DNA of 64,000 nt from Caprimulgus europaeus (taxonomy: Eukaryota > Chordata > Aves > Caprimulgiformes > Caprimulgidae), in NCBI GenBank assembly GCA_907165065.1, contig OU015539.1:806001-870000 (forward strand). The letters run 5' to 3'. Within the stretch, counting starts at the first letter, position 1. Every line of letters starts with the position of its first letter. Shown piece after piece: positions 12,380 to 25,796 of this stretch. The translations under genes were made by a program, and so were the position numbers. The notes beneath the pieces were generated by a model, which was not told where the DNA came from, did no database searches, and was given only the letters and a program-made list of their open reading frames with translations.

Positions 12380-12433
12380 GAGCGGCGGGGCGCTGTCCGC
12401 AGCTCGCGGTGCTGAACGCTCCCGGCGCGGCGG
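12312..12433. repeat. 72-bp-spaced tandem duplication at the DISP2 start
   Basis: Two nearly identical ~50-bp blocks (12312-12361 and 12384-12433) are offset by 72 bp. Both contain the CGCGGTGCTGAACGCTCCCG word. Read on the minus strand, both encode RRERSAPR-(D/A)ADSAPP in the same frame, because 72 is a multiple of three. The left block is inside predicted exon 1; the right block is just upstream of the ATG. Confidence 0.9.
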
Positions 12434-12640
12434 CGGCTCGGCCCGGCGCTTGCGCGGCCGGGGAGGCGGGGGCGGGCCCGGCGCGGGTGGCCAATAGCCG
12501 CGGGGCGAGCAGCGCGGCGGGGGCTGCGAGGGGTCGGGGAGCGGCGAACCGGGGCTGTCCGCCAACTCACTCCACCCCGGGGGGCCAACCGGGTCCCGGG
12601 AGCAGTGGCGAGCAGTTGGCGGTGCAGGGAAGCGAGGTCT

Positions 12641-13181
12641 TCTCCGAGGCTGGAGGTGGACCAAAGCTCCTTGCCTGGCCCCAAAACCCCCTTCCCGCCC
12701 TCAGCCCCGACAGCCCACGGCCTTCCCCTTGTGAGGGTGCAGCGAGGGGGCTGCAGGTCCAACCAGTGCACAGACACCCGTGGGTGGCGGGTCCCCCGTG
12801 GGTGGCAAGTCCCTTGCTCAGCAGAGCTGTGCTGCTGCTTTGGCCCAAGGTGGGCAAGCTCCCAGACCGGTGTGGCAGGTGCAGGGCAGCACTTTGGGGT
12901 GTGTGGGTTCACCCTCTGGTTTTTAGCAGCGTTAAATAAGTAAATGACTTGTTGGAATAGATGTGAGGTTTGAAACAACTGAGTTGAAAACACAGAGAAC
13001 ACAAGGAGCTCAGACATGTTCCCACAGCAGGATCCTGCTGTCATTGTCTATAGATGCCACTAAATTGCACTGGTTGTGTGGCAGCCACACAGTCCCCCTG
13101 TGCCGTGGGGACAGCTTCCCACAAGGCCTGTGGAAGGTGGCTGCTCCTTCCACAACCTCTCCCATGCCAATGACCAGGACA
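12641..13181. other. Intergenic, downstream of the histidine-rich frame
   Basis: This is the stretch between the CpG island and the stop codon of the histidine-rich frame. If that frame is a gene, this would hold its 3' UTR on the minus strand. I saw no canonical AATAAA on that strand. No other feature was recognised. Confidence 0.5.
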
Positions 13182-13373
13182 TTACCTGCCCCAGGAAGGG
13201 CCTGAGTCTTTCTCATGACCGTGTGTACGGCCATGGGAGTGGCAGTGACCTTCTCCCTTCTCATCAACCTGTGTGTGGCCATGGTGATGCCTATGGCCTT
13301 CTCCTATCTCCTGGCCATGCCTGCAGCCCTCACTTTCTTCCCCATGAGGGTGGCATCCTTTTTGCTTCATGTG
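13182..13373 (-). CDS. Histidine/glycine-rich small protein, PHGR1-like by position
   Basis: A minus-strand frame starts at the ATG at 13370-13368 and runs 62 codons to TAA at 13184-13182. It contains 13 His, 13 Gly and 3 Cys. A 16-residue unit is present twice (GEGHRHHHGHTQVDEK, then GEGHCHSHGRTHGHEK), with a weaker third copy before it. The matching DNA repeat is about 48 bp. An acceptor, with a pyrimidine-rich tract ending in CTGCAG at 13379-13374, sits three bases before the ATG, suggesting an upstream non-coding exon. The last codon overlaps a possible GTAATG donor, so the frame could also continue into another exon. In mammals the His/Gly/Pro-rich PHGR1 gene lies between CCDC9B and DISP2 on the DISP2 strand, as this frame does. 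The bird frame is poor in proline, so homology is inferred from location and composition only. Such proteins can bind Zn, Cu or Ni, but no function is shown here. Confidence 0.45.
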   Translation of the reverse strand, partial: HMKQKGCHPHGEESEGCRHGQEIGEGHRHHHGHTQVDEKGEGHCHSHGRTHGHEKDSGPSWGR

Positions 13374-16300
13374 CTGCAGAAAAGCTGAGGCAAAAAGGGA
13401 GAGTATTAGAGCGGAGAGTATCCTCTAACTCCCACTAATCCTCTGGCTGCTTAGAATAAGCCCTTCCTGCCTTAATGCCTTAAATGCCTGAGAAGACAGT
13501 TTAGAGAACAAAAGCTTTTCCTAATGCCAGGGTGGGTGACTCTCTCCGGCCGTAGGCTGACGCCGCTCCGAACCGGCCACAGGGATTATCCGAGGCCAGG
13601 CTGGGGCAGCGCCACTGTCCCAGCACGATGATCCCTGTGGGGCTGGGCTGGAGGGGACCAGCCAGCTTTTCTGGGCCTTAGCCACAGAAATGTCACCTGC
13701 CTGGCAGGGTCAGATACGCTGTGAGGAGCAGCTACCGTGTAGTTTGTCTTACGTGGCCCGGCAGGAAAGACTGAAACCTGGAATCTGCTGAAAAGCTTGG
13801 CTGGCATTACTGTGAGGACAAGGACATGGGTGCTATTTCCTTCTCTTTCTTCCCAGGGCTGAATCAGGATCCGTGCAGCAGCAGTGACAATAACGAAGCC
13901 GTGGGAGCTGAGAGGACGGTGGGAACACTGAGCTGCAAACACCCCACCGGCTCTGACAGCCAGCCGCGTCTTACAGCCGTGGGCTCGGCTCAGCCGACGT
14001 GCGAGCTCCTTGTCTGTGAAGTGGGGGTGGTCACACTTCCTCACTCCCACAGCTCGGCAGCTTCCCTCTGTGGCCTGCAAAGTATTTGCCACAAGGATTA
14101 ATATTTTTGAATTGCCCTTACGCAGGGCCCGTGCTCGCAGCTGGCTCGGCAGGGCTGTGCTCGGCGCTCGGCGGGGCTGCACTCAGCGGGGCTGCCCACG
14201 GCCCTCTGGGGCTGTTGCCACACGGCTGGGGCTGGAGCTCTTGGTGGCTCTTGGTACATCACAGTGGCTTTTTTTTTTTTTCCTTTTTGGCAGTGCAGGA
14301 GCTGGCTTTTTGCCATGGCAACCCAGATCTGAGACCTGCCAGCATCAGATGGGCCCAGCTGGTCCCTGGTGTCCCTCTGACGTGAAGGAAGGTGGAGGAG
14401 GCTGAGCAAGAAGGATAGAGAGATGACCAAAAAAAAAAATAGAAGCCAAGAGAAAAATAGCAAAAAAAGGAGATGTCAAGTCAGGAATACTAAAAAAGTT
14501 GACAGACAGTAATGGATACATGTGGAGAAGAGAAAAAAGTTGGTGAGCAGATAAAGGGGGAGAGGGGAAAGGAGTGGGGCTCAAAACCTCTGCTAGTCAA
14601 AGGCTTTAGGTAGGCAGACATGGAAAAAGGTCAGAAAGCAGCGCTCCTGGGAGAGCCAAGGCAAACATCTCCTTGGCACCACTCCTGGGACAACCAGGGC
14701 CAACATCTCCTCAGTACCTCGTACTTGTTGTCTCCACAGGAGGCAGGGTGAGGTAGGAAAGCTGCCAAGGGGACTGTAGAACTGGCCCCCAGGAGGAGAG
14801 CTGGGTAATTTCTGACACTAATTGGTGTTTGTAGCAATTGCAGACAGGTTTCTTGCCTCTCCTGCTTGGCCTGTGAAAGAGAGAAGAGAAAAAAAACTTT
14901 GCATGTGAGCTTTGACACATTTTTCACTTGAAGCATCTCTGTTCTTCATTTTGCACAGCCTGTTGCTCTTCCCAGCCTTCCTGCTCACCATCCACTTCCA
15001 CTTCTTTCACAATCAAAAAGCAAAGCCTTGTCTCTGCAGCTCTGCTGTCTCGAGAGCAGGCAGAGGCAGAAGTGAACACTACATCTCGCTGCGTGTGCAG
15101 AGTCCCCCCAGCTTGGAGGTTCCCCCCTGTCCCACCAAAGCCAGTAACAAGGCTGCCTTTATCTTGAGAACAAGCCGAGCTTTGCGGGTTCAAGCCAGAC
15201 ACATCCTTAGAGAAGCCCAAGAAGGCAGAGTGAGGCTTTCACTCGGCGCACTGGCAGGCGTGACCGAGAGCCTTTCCCAATGGATGTGCCTTGCACTCCA
15301 GTCCCAGGTCAGCGTGGCTCATTTCATGGTTCCCTGTCTTAGCACGGTTCCTTTCAGAGTGATTCGTTTTCCTCTGCTGTAAATCACATTTCCCCAAGCA
15401 GAACTGAGCTGGGTTCACCGTGTCCTGCCTCCTGTCAGCAGAGCTCAGCGTTTCACACGGCAGTCGTGGCCGGCTCAGCGAAGCCCACGCAGCAGCTGGG
15501 CAGGGCAGGGTGCTGGAGCGTGGCGGGCCCAGGCTCGTGCTGTTTTGCTGTGTCTTGGCTGATTGCTGACCTTTGCTGTCACCTGTTGTAGCTCAGGTCA
15601 CTTCAGTGACAGCCATTTCGGTGGTTTGGTGGATACCCCAAACACCTGGGGCAGGAAAATGAGATGGAAATATCACCTACACACTGGGACTTCTGCCAGT
15701 TAGGGCAAATCCTCAGGGTTGTGCTTCCCCGAGTGAAGCAACTCTCCACAGGCAGCAGGAGTGTGCACACACCACATGGTCACCCCCAGCTGAGGTGTTT
15801 CCACCAGCCAGCACAGCCGTGCTGCACAGGAAAGCTCCACAAGGAGCCCTCGCCGTGCTGGCCAGGCAGCCGCGTCCTGCTGCTCCCCGCTCCGCGCTGC
15901 CTGTGTCTGGCTGTGCCAGCAGCCAGCGCCAGCACTCAGGGAGGATCAGCAAGTCCTGGGATCTTCTGGATAGGAACACACTGCTGCAGACACACTGTGT
16001 CCCAGGAGGGGCTGGCAGGGAGCAGGGGCTCCTCCTAGACCTTGGTCTAGACCTGCTGCGTGGGCTCCCACCCCAGTGCTGGGAGGGAGCGGCTCTGGTG
16101 GCTGAAATCCTGGAAGCCAGGTGTCCCTTTCTTCAAAATCTGCTTGGCTCTTGGCCCTGCACTGCAGCACTGGAGGAGCTGCCTGTGCCCATCAGCACAC
16201 AGCAGCAGCCAGAAGCTGATGCTGTCCCCAGTGCCTGGTGCCAGGTAGAATATTGCCACTCTTTGCTTGATCAGTTTCAGACTGGTGGAGCAGATCTAGA

Positions 16301-19300
16301 GGAGGCATGTGCTGATCCCAAGATTTCAGCCCATTATGGATAAAACCCAAGAGTGAGCAGGAAGGAGGAGCAAATGGGGATCTCAAACTGTTCTAGGAAC
16401 ATAAATGATCCCCACAAGACAATTCCCTCAAGCTGAGACCCTCCTTCATCCAGAGGAATGTTTTCTTCCTCGGTCTCTGGCAGACCACGACGGGTGAGTC
16501 AGCAGGAGTCTGGATCAGTCTCTTTGGAGGGGGATGCACCCCTGCCCCCTGCTGCAGGCACTGCTGCCCTGGGCCTCAGGAAAAGCACGCTCAGAGCTGG
16601 CTGCTCTCGGACTGTGCAAAATCACACCCGTTACGAGCTCTGTGGACAGCCAAGCCACGGAGCCACCGTGGCCAAGGCCAGGCTGGAGATGACCGTGCAG
16701 CCGCTCGGGTTTGCAACAGGCTGCTGTTTCCAGGCAGTGTGCAATGTCTCGCTGATCTGCAGCCAGCTACGTTCAACCCTGGCCTGTCACTGCTCGCTGG
16801 AGCAATAAAATAGCAAGGGTATTTTTGTTCCTCAAAGCCAGTGACGGCGTGCCAGACACCTCCCGTGCTGGATGATTTCCATGGTACAGCAGCAGCAGTC
16901 CTGGCCTCGGCTGCTTCATAAACCTCCTGGTGTCTCAGCCCGGGAAATTGCTTCCTCAGGCAGAGCACAGGTCCCCTGCGGGGCTGACGCTGCGTTAGCA
17001 AATCGACCCCAGTCACCTTCACTCCACAGAGGTTGTTTTACAGGTGGGTGTAGCTCCCCACCTTCTGCAGCTTCAGGAGGGTTTAATTTAGAGATAGAGA
17101 TGGGCTTTAGTCACAGCTTGAGTGCCAAGACCCGAGTCAGACCTGTTTATCCCAACAGCCACTTACACCTAGGCTGACACAGACCAAAACCATCAGTGCT
17201 GGGTGCTGGAAGAGAACAGCCTGGGTGTGTGTTTGTTCTCCCTGACAGAGCCGGTCTGATTCGCTGTGCCAGCAGCACAGCACGAGCCATGCTCTGCACA
17301 GAAGGACATCTGTCTCTGTGGACATTTGCACCCAGCAGAGCCCATCTTCTTCCTCCTTGCACCTCCACTCACGTGGGTCAGATGAACTGCTCTGTGATTG
17401 CCATTTTCTGGCTTGTAGGTGCACTGGTGCTGTGAATTCTTAGAACTACTGAAAAAAATAAGATTTAGTGTCTATTGATTCAAAGCTCTTTGTGACCACT
17501 CGGTCCTGGGATGGGCTTGGAGGAGCTGTTACCTTCCAAAATTTGCGCAAAGTTGTCTCTGCTGATAGGAATCATCCTCCACAAGGGATGCATCAGCATA
17601 AGACACAAGATTCCAGGGGGACTGAGGAACCAGGCTCACGGGGCAATTGGAATGGCCAGTGATGATTTTGGTCCATCACACGTGCCCGGGGTGTGCTGGC
17701 GCATGGCCCACAGACAGCACGGGAAGGAGAGGTCCATGCAGGCCCCTTCTCTGCTGCTCAGGGTGACTGTGAGGTTCCTGCAGTGCTGGAAACCTTTGAG
17801 TGGCTGTTGACACAACACCATGGGCTGAGAAGGTGCCAGGCATATGGCAGTTATGTTTCTGGGCACCAGTACATTGCAAACTGAAGCAAATAAGAGCTGT
17901 GATGAGTTCACTGTGTGTTTGAAGGGGCAGGAGGCCCATGGAGACCCAGTTCAGTGGTGTCTTGGCAGGGACAATCTCACTGTGCACCATTTTCTGTGGT
18001 GCCTTGTGCTGGGAGCACAGCCACGTTTGCTCTGGAGCAGCCCATATGTTCCCGCCGTTTCCCAGCGCGATTGACAGTGAGCCAGTTCCCTCAGAGCATC
18101 CTGAGATATCCCAGACTCATTAATCCTTTGTGTGGAAATATTCTTCTTAGGAGGATCAGGGACATCAATTCTCAGCCTGGGGAAGGCCAGAGGAGACGTT
18201 GGGATGTATCAGCACACCTTGACTGTGTCTGTTACAAAACCTTCTTGAGCTTCCCAAAGGTTTGAAAATCACGGCTGGCTTTTAGTGGGACTGAGGATCT
18301 TGCAAACAGCCTGCACAGTGTGGTCCTGCCAGGACTTGGCCGAATACTTGTATGAGATCAAAGCCAACCATCCCTCCTCCCAGGCTCCTGCAGCTCACTA
18401 GACCCACATTTCAAGACTGACTCTGCAAAAGACACTGCACCCGAGTGTCTCCCAGCACACTGAAGCCGAGCACTGAAATGCCTGGAGTGTGGGAGAGGAG
18501 ATCTGAGCTGACATTTCCCCAATGGGAAAAAAATAGCTTATAAAAATCCTTCCAACTGCCTGAAGTCTTGTGTGAGGGAGGGAGAAACTTATGTCCCCTG
18601 CTTTGTTTACAGCCCTGCTGTGTCATGTTTGCATTCAACACGTCTCCAAAGGCAGCCGTGCGATGCCCCCTGGAGCACACAGCTCCAGCATCTCCCTCCC
18701 AGCCCGGAGGCCCCTCCTCTCCTGCGCTCATCTGCTTCGTTAGCGGCGTTGCTCGCAGGAGGTCACAAGTGCTGCTGGCTCCTGTGGTTGTGCCTGGTAG
18801 CTCTGCAGGCTGACACCACCCCTGTTATCGCCACTCGGCAAACGCGGCCGAGGTGTCAGTCACCAGGACACTCTCACCCTTGCTAATCTAATTTTTCAGT
18901 AGGGAAATTTGCCTGAGAGCTCCAGGGAGTATGCAACCATCTGCCCTCCTGCTCCAGCCCTGCGAGGAGGGACGGTGCAGCTCTTCCTGTTGTGGCAAGG
19001 CTTGTTTAAGGGGTTCCTGCTCTCCCATTCCTCACTTGGGTGTGTTAGGATGGTGCTAGTAGATTTATGGACAAGAGAAAATCTTGGCCTGCACGAGTCT
19101 GTCCATGCCAAGGAAAAGAAAATCAGGGGAATGACCAGTGGTGGCAGGTAGGAAGTTTTAACATGGGGAGAGCTTTTTATTTTACAACCCCATTCTATCA
19201 TTCTTTATCTTGGTGAATCTAAGCTGTGCCACAACACCTTCAAAATAGGAATATTACAATCTTGCCCAGGACAAGTTTAAATTCCAACCATAAAAGCCAG

Positions 19301-22300
19301 TTGGGAAAAGCTCCTGCTAGCAGGGATGGTTTCCCTAAGAGCAGTTGGTGGTTTCTGGACTGTTGTGAAAGCAATGAACAAAACTGCAGTTGGGAATAGG
19401 ACCAGGTATGATGAAGGACAGAACTGCTCTGAAATACAGCCCTGAGCCTGGCTGTTGAACCTAGCGCTAACAAGGTTTTCCTCTCTGCCAGGAGAAACTC
19501 CTCCTGCCTGCGCAGGGCTGGCAGATCCCAACCAAAGATCGAGACCTCCCATCCCTGTGGGCTGAGCTGCCAGCCCCCTTCCTGATCCTTGTTTGAATTG
19601 CTGATCAGAGCTGAGCTGCTGTTAACTTTCCTCCTGTAAGCCACTGAGTGCTGCTGGCACAAGCAATTTCCTTCCTCTGAGCCTTCACTGATATCACACG
19701 GGCCCAGACCCAATCCACCGTGTGCCCAGGGCTGTCACAACCAGAGAATTAACCACGAGCCCATCCCTCAACCTGTATTCAGCCCCAAATTCACCCTTGT
19801 TATTTCATAATAACAACCCCAGCCCCACTCACACCACAGACTAGTTGAGTCTCCTCTCGGTCCGCAGTAAATGTGCCATAAATTTATCACGAGCTGAACC
19901 TCCTCAGCTTGTGCAAGGGTTGAAATAAGGCCAGTGTGGGAGCAATTGTGACCACAGCTGGGAGAAGGACCAGTGTCTCCAGCTGGGCTTTAATTCACCT
20001 CTTGACTCATGATTTCCATCCTGCTGGAGCACGGATTATTTGCAATTTCAAGAGTTTTCTGACACTTGAGTGAAGTACTCAGCCAGGCACCGCGCAGCGA
20101 GTGTCTGCGAGCGCTGCATGTACCTCCACCCTTTCTCTCCACCCAGGTATTAATTACTGTTGAACTGGTCCTTTAATATTTAATTGCCACCTTGACTCCC
20201 CTTTTCATCTCCTCCCTTCTCAGGTGTCTCTATCCTCTTGCAGGCTGGCCCTTGTGCTTTCCCTGGGCTTGTTCTCCACATCAGCTCCGCGCCCTAACGC
20301 CGCGTGAGAAAAGCCTGTGTCCCTGCGAGCTGAGCCCAGGCCGAGCCCATGCAGCGTCGGGGCGCCGTGACGCCGCCAGAGTCCGTGAAGAGTCTTCAGT
20401 CTGGTTTAGACCCCGGAGCCAAGGTTGGTCTCTGGAGTTTGCTTTTGAGTTCTCCTGGCACAGGGAAGCAAAATGGTTTGTTAGGTTTTAATTGAGCTTG
20501 GTTGGGATAAGAGGCACTCGTGGGCTTGGAGAACAGTCCCTAAATTTGACTGAAAGTGGGTCATGTCGCCACTGGTGTAGCCCCAAAGCAGCCCTGTGTC
20601 CAGTAATTGTGTCTTTTTGTAGTTCACAAGGAGCACATGACTGTGTCAAGAGCCAGCTGTCTCTCGACATGCTCATTTGCAGCTTGTGAACTGCAGGTTA
20701 CAGGCCACTGGGCTGCCCACGTCCTCCTGATCTGGGCTGAAGCCACGGGCTGGAATGGGGAACCTCCCATGGCCCCTGGTGATGACAGCTTTCACCCAGG
20801 GTGAACCAGCTGCTGCCTGCAGCTCTCCATGCTTTCCCCAAGGACGACATTTCCATAAAAGATGGAAAGAACCTGCCTGACTGGCTGTCCCAGCTGCTTT
20901 CCACAGCCTGGCACCATTCCCAAGGCTGGGTTGTGTGTCCCACATCTGAAGGCTGGGGTAGCAAATGGGGTCAGCAAACCTGCATTTGGCCCTGCTGTGC
21001 TTGTGTGGAAGTGGGAAGAAGTAAGAGGACAGATCCTCTTATTGTTCACTCAGCTTCAGAGGCCCTACACTAGAATTACAAGTCTTTCTGGAGCAGAAAA
21101 TGTCAGGTGAGGTGATGAGACCATGAGTTATTCAAAGTGGCATTAAACATGGGTAGGCACAGATCTCACCTGCAGAAATTGGGGCAAGAACCTGCAGGCT
21201 GGGATGATGTTCAGGGAGGGGGGAAAGAGGGGACACACTTGTCCTCCAACGGGAACAGGGCTGCTCTGCGTGTCCTGAGAAGGTTCTGTGCCGGTGCTAT
21301 GATTGGTATCGCTATGGGAAGTACCAACTATGATCTTCACTGATTTTGAGCAGGACCAAGCTGTTCTTCTATCCTTTAAGCAGCTTTGGTAGCTTTCATT
21401 TTAATTTCATATTGATACATTTAAAAATGAATGTCTCAGCAGTCCTTTCATCCCAATGAGTCTCTCCAGCACTGTGCAAGAACCAGGACAAGCCTGTTTA
21501 AGGTTCCTGGCTGGTGCCTCCTCCCAGTCTAGGGAATATGCTGACCCTTCTCCTGCCTGGCTGGAGGAAAGGCCTCCAATGCATTTTCATCCTGAGGTGC
21601 AGCTGGCGAAGGACCAGAGCGGGGAGTGAGCAAGGGAGGCAAAGGAGGAGTTCGCTTATTGCGGGGAAGTTGGGTTTGTGGTTGGTACCAAAGATGCCTC
21701 CAGGCTGCTGGGAAACTCCTCTTTGATAAACTGCATGTTCCAGCCCTCCCTCTGTCCCACAGGCCTGGAGAGGGGCTGCTGGTTCTGCTCTGGAGCCTCG
21801 GGCAGGGTGATCAGTGAGTTCATCACTGCACACAGCAGCTTGCAAGAGCTCCTCTGAAACTCGGCCCGTGGCTTATCTGCAGTCCCGATACCGGGTATAA
21901 AAGCATCCTCCCACAGCTGCCAGACCTCGGCTCCCCTGCAGTGGGCTTTTTGGCAGCGGATCCCGGCTTCTCCCAGCAGTTACCGAGTGCCATCTGTTGA
22001 CTAAATAACGGCCATGCAAAAAATGGAGAGAAGCCAAGATGAGAACGGGTGAAGTGCACTCGGGGAAAGTGGCAGCATGGGACTGAGTGGCTTTGGAGGA
22101 GTTTCACGGAGTGCAAAAGGAAAAGGAGGGAGGGTGTCAAGCCAAGGCAGCTCCTGCTGGTGGAAGGGCTGATGAAGGGATGCCAGGAATGCTTCTCGGG
22201 GCAGTCAGGTTTGAGTTTATTCAGGGATCAGATTCTTTCCTTCAGCCTTTGTGTAAGGCAGAGAGACAGAGAGGAAACACACAGTCAGAGTGTGGGGGAA

Positions 22301-25300
22301 TACTTCAGCAAGCTGCTGAACGCCATCCTGGAGCGGGGAGGTTGTAGACTCCTGTCAGAGATGGGTCTTCGTGCTGAAACTGCTCAGGGAGAGGCTTTGC
22401 AGGGCACAGTGAGAGAAAGGGACGATTTCACTGTCACCAGCACAAAATGGACAGGTCATTGCCCTGATTTCTTTCCTTTGCCCTAGAAAAATCTCCAGCA
22501 AACTATGTCCCAAATGGAGAGCAGGAGCTCCAAGTAGGCAGCTGGAGGCTGTGCTTAAGGGAGCTCAGCTGAGCCTCTGCGTAGCTCAGCCCCATCAGGG
22601 CAACGCTGCAAAACCCCTTGTGTCCTCTTGATTCCTCCAGCTTTCAGGCTTTCCTGAAGATCAGCTGCTGTCTGCTCCAGGGGCTGCTCCTTCAGGGTTG
22701 CCAATACTTAGCAAGAGCTGGTACATCCCCTTCCTGTGAAGTGGAACTGCAGAGCCAACCTGGAGCTTCTGCGCTGGGTACGCCCCACAGCTTCTGCGCT
22801 GAGCAGGCTTCAGAGATGGCACAAGCCAGTCCACAGCAGTCAGAGCACAATAAAGAGCCCAGAATCAGGCCATCCTGCCTATTAAAGGTCTTTTGGCAAT
22901 TTTAGAAGAATAAAGGGATTAACTTTGGGGTTGGTGGACAAATTCCTGGGTGATTAATTAAGCTGGTTTCTCCAAACGTCCTTCCTGTCGCACGTGGATG
23001 TAATACACCCTCGCTGCCTGTGGTACTCAGCCAAGTTGTTGTGTGCTGGGAAATAGCTGCCCCCAGCTGCCTGAGAGGGCAGGCTTGATGTGCTTCAGCC
23101 ACCGAGGTGGGGGTGCCCCTGTGAACAGGATTCGGTGTGTCCTGAGGTCCTGCAGGACCCTCGAAATGTCATGCAGCCAACATGACCTTCTCACTGGAGC
23201 AGGAGACTGGGGACCACCTTGGCTTCTCTCCTTCCCAAGAGGATATTGGTGCTCCCTGATGCCAGGATGATGGTCCTGGAGGATTGCCCTTACCCTGAGG
23301 TGGGCATAGACCCCATGGGAAGGCAGTGCTCATCTTGGGATTGACCCTGCACTTCAGAGCAAATCAGAGTTCTTGACAGTTCTGAGTAAGCCCTCAGGTT
23401 GAGGATGGCCTTGGTGCTATTGCAACCCTTTCTGGCCATGGCACCTGGAACAAGCAAATATATGTGCATGTATATAACCCCATAAACCTCAGCATATTTA
23501 TAAGGTTCTGCTTGTGACACCCTGTGAGAGTCCCAAGAGCACAAACAGGTCCCCAGACCAGCCTGTTCTGTCCCACTGCTGGAGCTGCAGGTGCTGCTCC
23601 CTTGACTGGGCCCTTTTGCCCCTGGGTTTCTGTGTCCGCAGCATTAACTGAGCATTCATCTTCTCATCAGTCTCAGATGTTGATGCAGAAGTCATTTATG
23701 ACTGCTTGTCATTTGTGCCACTCAGACATGGTAAAGGACAGCTGAGAAATGTCAGCTGTTGGTGTTGAGGGCAGCGCAGTAGCCGACGCTGCCCTGGAGG
23801 GAACTGCAGCTCTCCAGAGACAATAGCAAAGGCAGAGGTGTTCTGGGGCTCTTCATGCCTGCTCGTGGCATTGCTCGTTGCTGGCAGAGCTTGGCCACAC
23901 CATCAGTAATAGCAGAGACCTAGGAGAACGCAGCTATGAGGTCTGTAGAAACTCCTTGTGGCACTTAGCTTACGCTTTGACACCTTGGGTGTGACATGGT
24001 CCCTTAGCTGCTGTGTTCTGTGGTGGCACAATGGACCCGCTGCACATGGCACTTGCCCTGCACTGTGCAGAGAACCTGGGATAATGGTGGGGGTCACTGT
24101 GTAAACCTGGACCTGGGTGTCACCAGCCTGGGCAAATGCCTCGAGGCCCAGGATCGTGGCCACTGTACAACCAGGATCATGCAGCGTCGCTGGGAAAAGC
24201 CTTTGCCTGAACACCGACTGCCTGACTCAGCCCAGCAGCATCTGCTAGGGCTGACCCTGTCCCTCTGGCCACCAGCCCAACCAAAAATGGGCCATCACTC
24301 CACCCTCACGAGGGACTGTGCCAGCTTGGAAACCCAAGGCAGCACCATCCTCCCAGCTCTCCTGTGTTCCCAGGGCAAGGAAAAGCCCCGCAGGGCTCCA
24401 CAGCTCCTGCACAGGCTTCTCCATCACAAACCTCTTGACAAGCACTTGGGCTCTAGCAAAGCTCTTGTGTCTTTTTCCCAGTTTTCCATCCACAGCAGAG
24501 TCTTCATCTCCTTCTCAAGCCTGAATCCAGAGGCACTACCTTGGAAATGGTTTTCATTTCCTTTCATCATTTGAGTAGCTACTAATTAGTACAGGTCAGT
24601 CTCTCCCTGTAAGTGCTTTTACTAAGCCATGCTTCCTGCTCCTTTCGTGCCTTAGCCCTGATCTCCAGTAGTTAGAGTTATATGCAGAGGAGGGGGCCGA
24701 GTTCTTCAAAGTCTTTTGAAGGCTTCCCTTGAACCATGCTGGATTTTGGGTTGAAATTCTTTGTTTTTGTAAACGGCTGACCTGCTCAAAGGTCTCAGAG
24801 GGGACAGGTACCAGCAGCAGACCTGCTCCTTTTTTAATGTGACAACGTACCAGCATAGCAGGGCCCTCGATAAAGCTGGGGTGTGCACCAAAATATTGGG
24901 CAACAGAATATTCCCCTGTGCCCTTCCATGTGCTGTTCACCTCTTGCCTGATCTGGGTCCCCCCGAGGCGGAGGGAAAGGGCAGCCAGCCTGCGCTGGAG
25001 GAGGACATCGCACACAGCCAGGACGTGGTGCCGAGATAAGGGTTGGAGTGTGACAATCTGAGACAGCAGCTGATGAGTGCTGCCTGTCTTCCCAAAGCCC
25101 CCACTCTCTGTGACTCTTCTGGGGGGGAATTTTGGCAGCTTTCAGACCAGGGGTTACTGAGGGACCCTCTCCTTTGACTATGTGCTCTCTGCTGGTCATG
25201 GTGCTGGATGGAATGCCCACCCCACAGCATCGCTTCTGCTCCCCCTTGAAAGAAAAGCACATTTGAAAAGTGGGAAAATCATTCCCAGAGAATACTGAAA

Positions 25301-25796
25301 TTAAACAGAAAAAGGCAAGTGTGTCCCTTTTTTCCCCATGAAGGTTCTTGCCCATACTCACCAGACATTCAGGACCCCGGATATTTGCCCGATTCCCCGC
25401 CAGGCGTGCAACTACCCGCGCATAACAAACAACACGGCCCGTGAATGGCCACGGGTGAAGTCAAGCTGCTTGCCTGATCCATTTTTCATTGTTCCGCCCG
25501 GCTTTCCCCACTTTGAATGAAGGCTTGTGGCATCAGGAAGTTAAAAGGAGTCAGGAGGGGGGAAAAGGGGGAGTGTTTCTTTTAAAAAGAGAGTGAGATT
25601 GGAGAGGAGGACACAGGCACTCCAAACCCTGTCTGTGCTGGGTATATTAGGCAGCCAGTGCTCTTGGCTGGGAGCCCAGACGAGGCTTTTGTAATCAAAA
25701 CATGATCTTGTATGCTGTGCAACCAGTGCTGAGAAAGGCCGTCTGATGGCTCTCCTCTTTTAGCTCTGCTCTGGAATCCGCCGGGCTCCGCTGCCG
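13374..25796. other. Intergenic region between the divergent genes
   Basis: More than 12 kb without a gene I can support. Scattered open frames of 60-190 codons on both strands overlap one another, show no domain or repeat signature and lack convincing splice junctions. Short A/T tracts occur near 14270 and 14430. I could not recognise a repeat family or RNA gene. A 5' exon of the histidine-rich gene may lie near its right flank, but none could be chosen. Confidence 0.6.

Larger units (their letters stand above)
12000..12640. promoter_or_regulatory. CpG island over the DISP2 start region
   Basis: This block is very GC-rich with many CpG dinucleotides, in sharp contrast to the flanks. It contains many GC-box-like CCGCCC/GGGCGG words and no obvious TATA box. 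The predicted DISP2 start codon and first donor lie inside it, so it most likely holds the DISP2 promoter and 5' UTR. The transcription start cannot be fixed from sequence alone. Open frames on both strands here reflect base composition, not genes. Confidence 0.75.

Noticed and set aside
11869-13044. Minus-strand open frame of 391 codons over the CpG island
   Set aside because: GC-rich DNA rarely contains stops. The frame does not use the DISP2 start or donor phase, and several other frames are equally open here.
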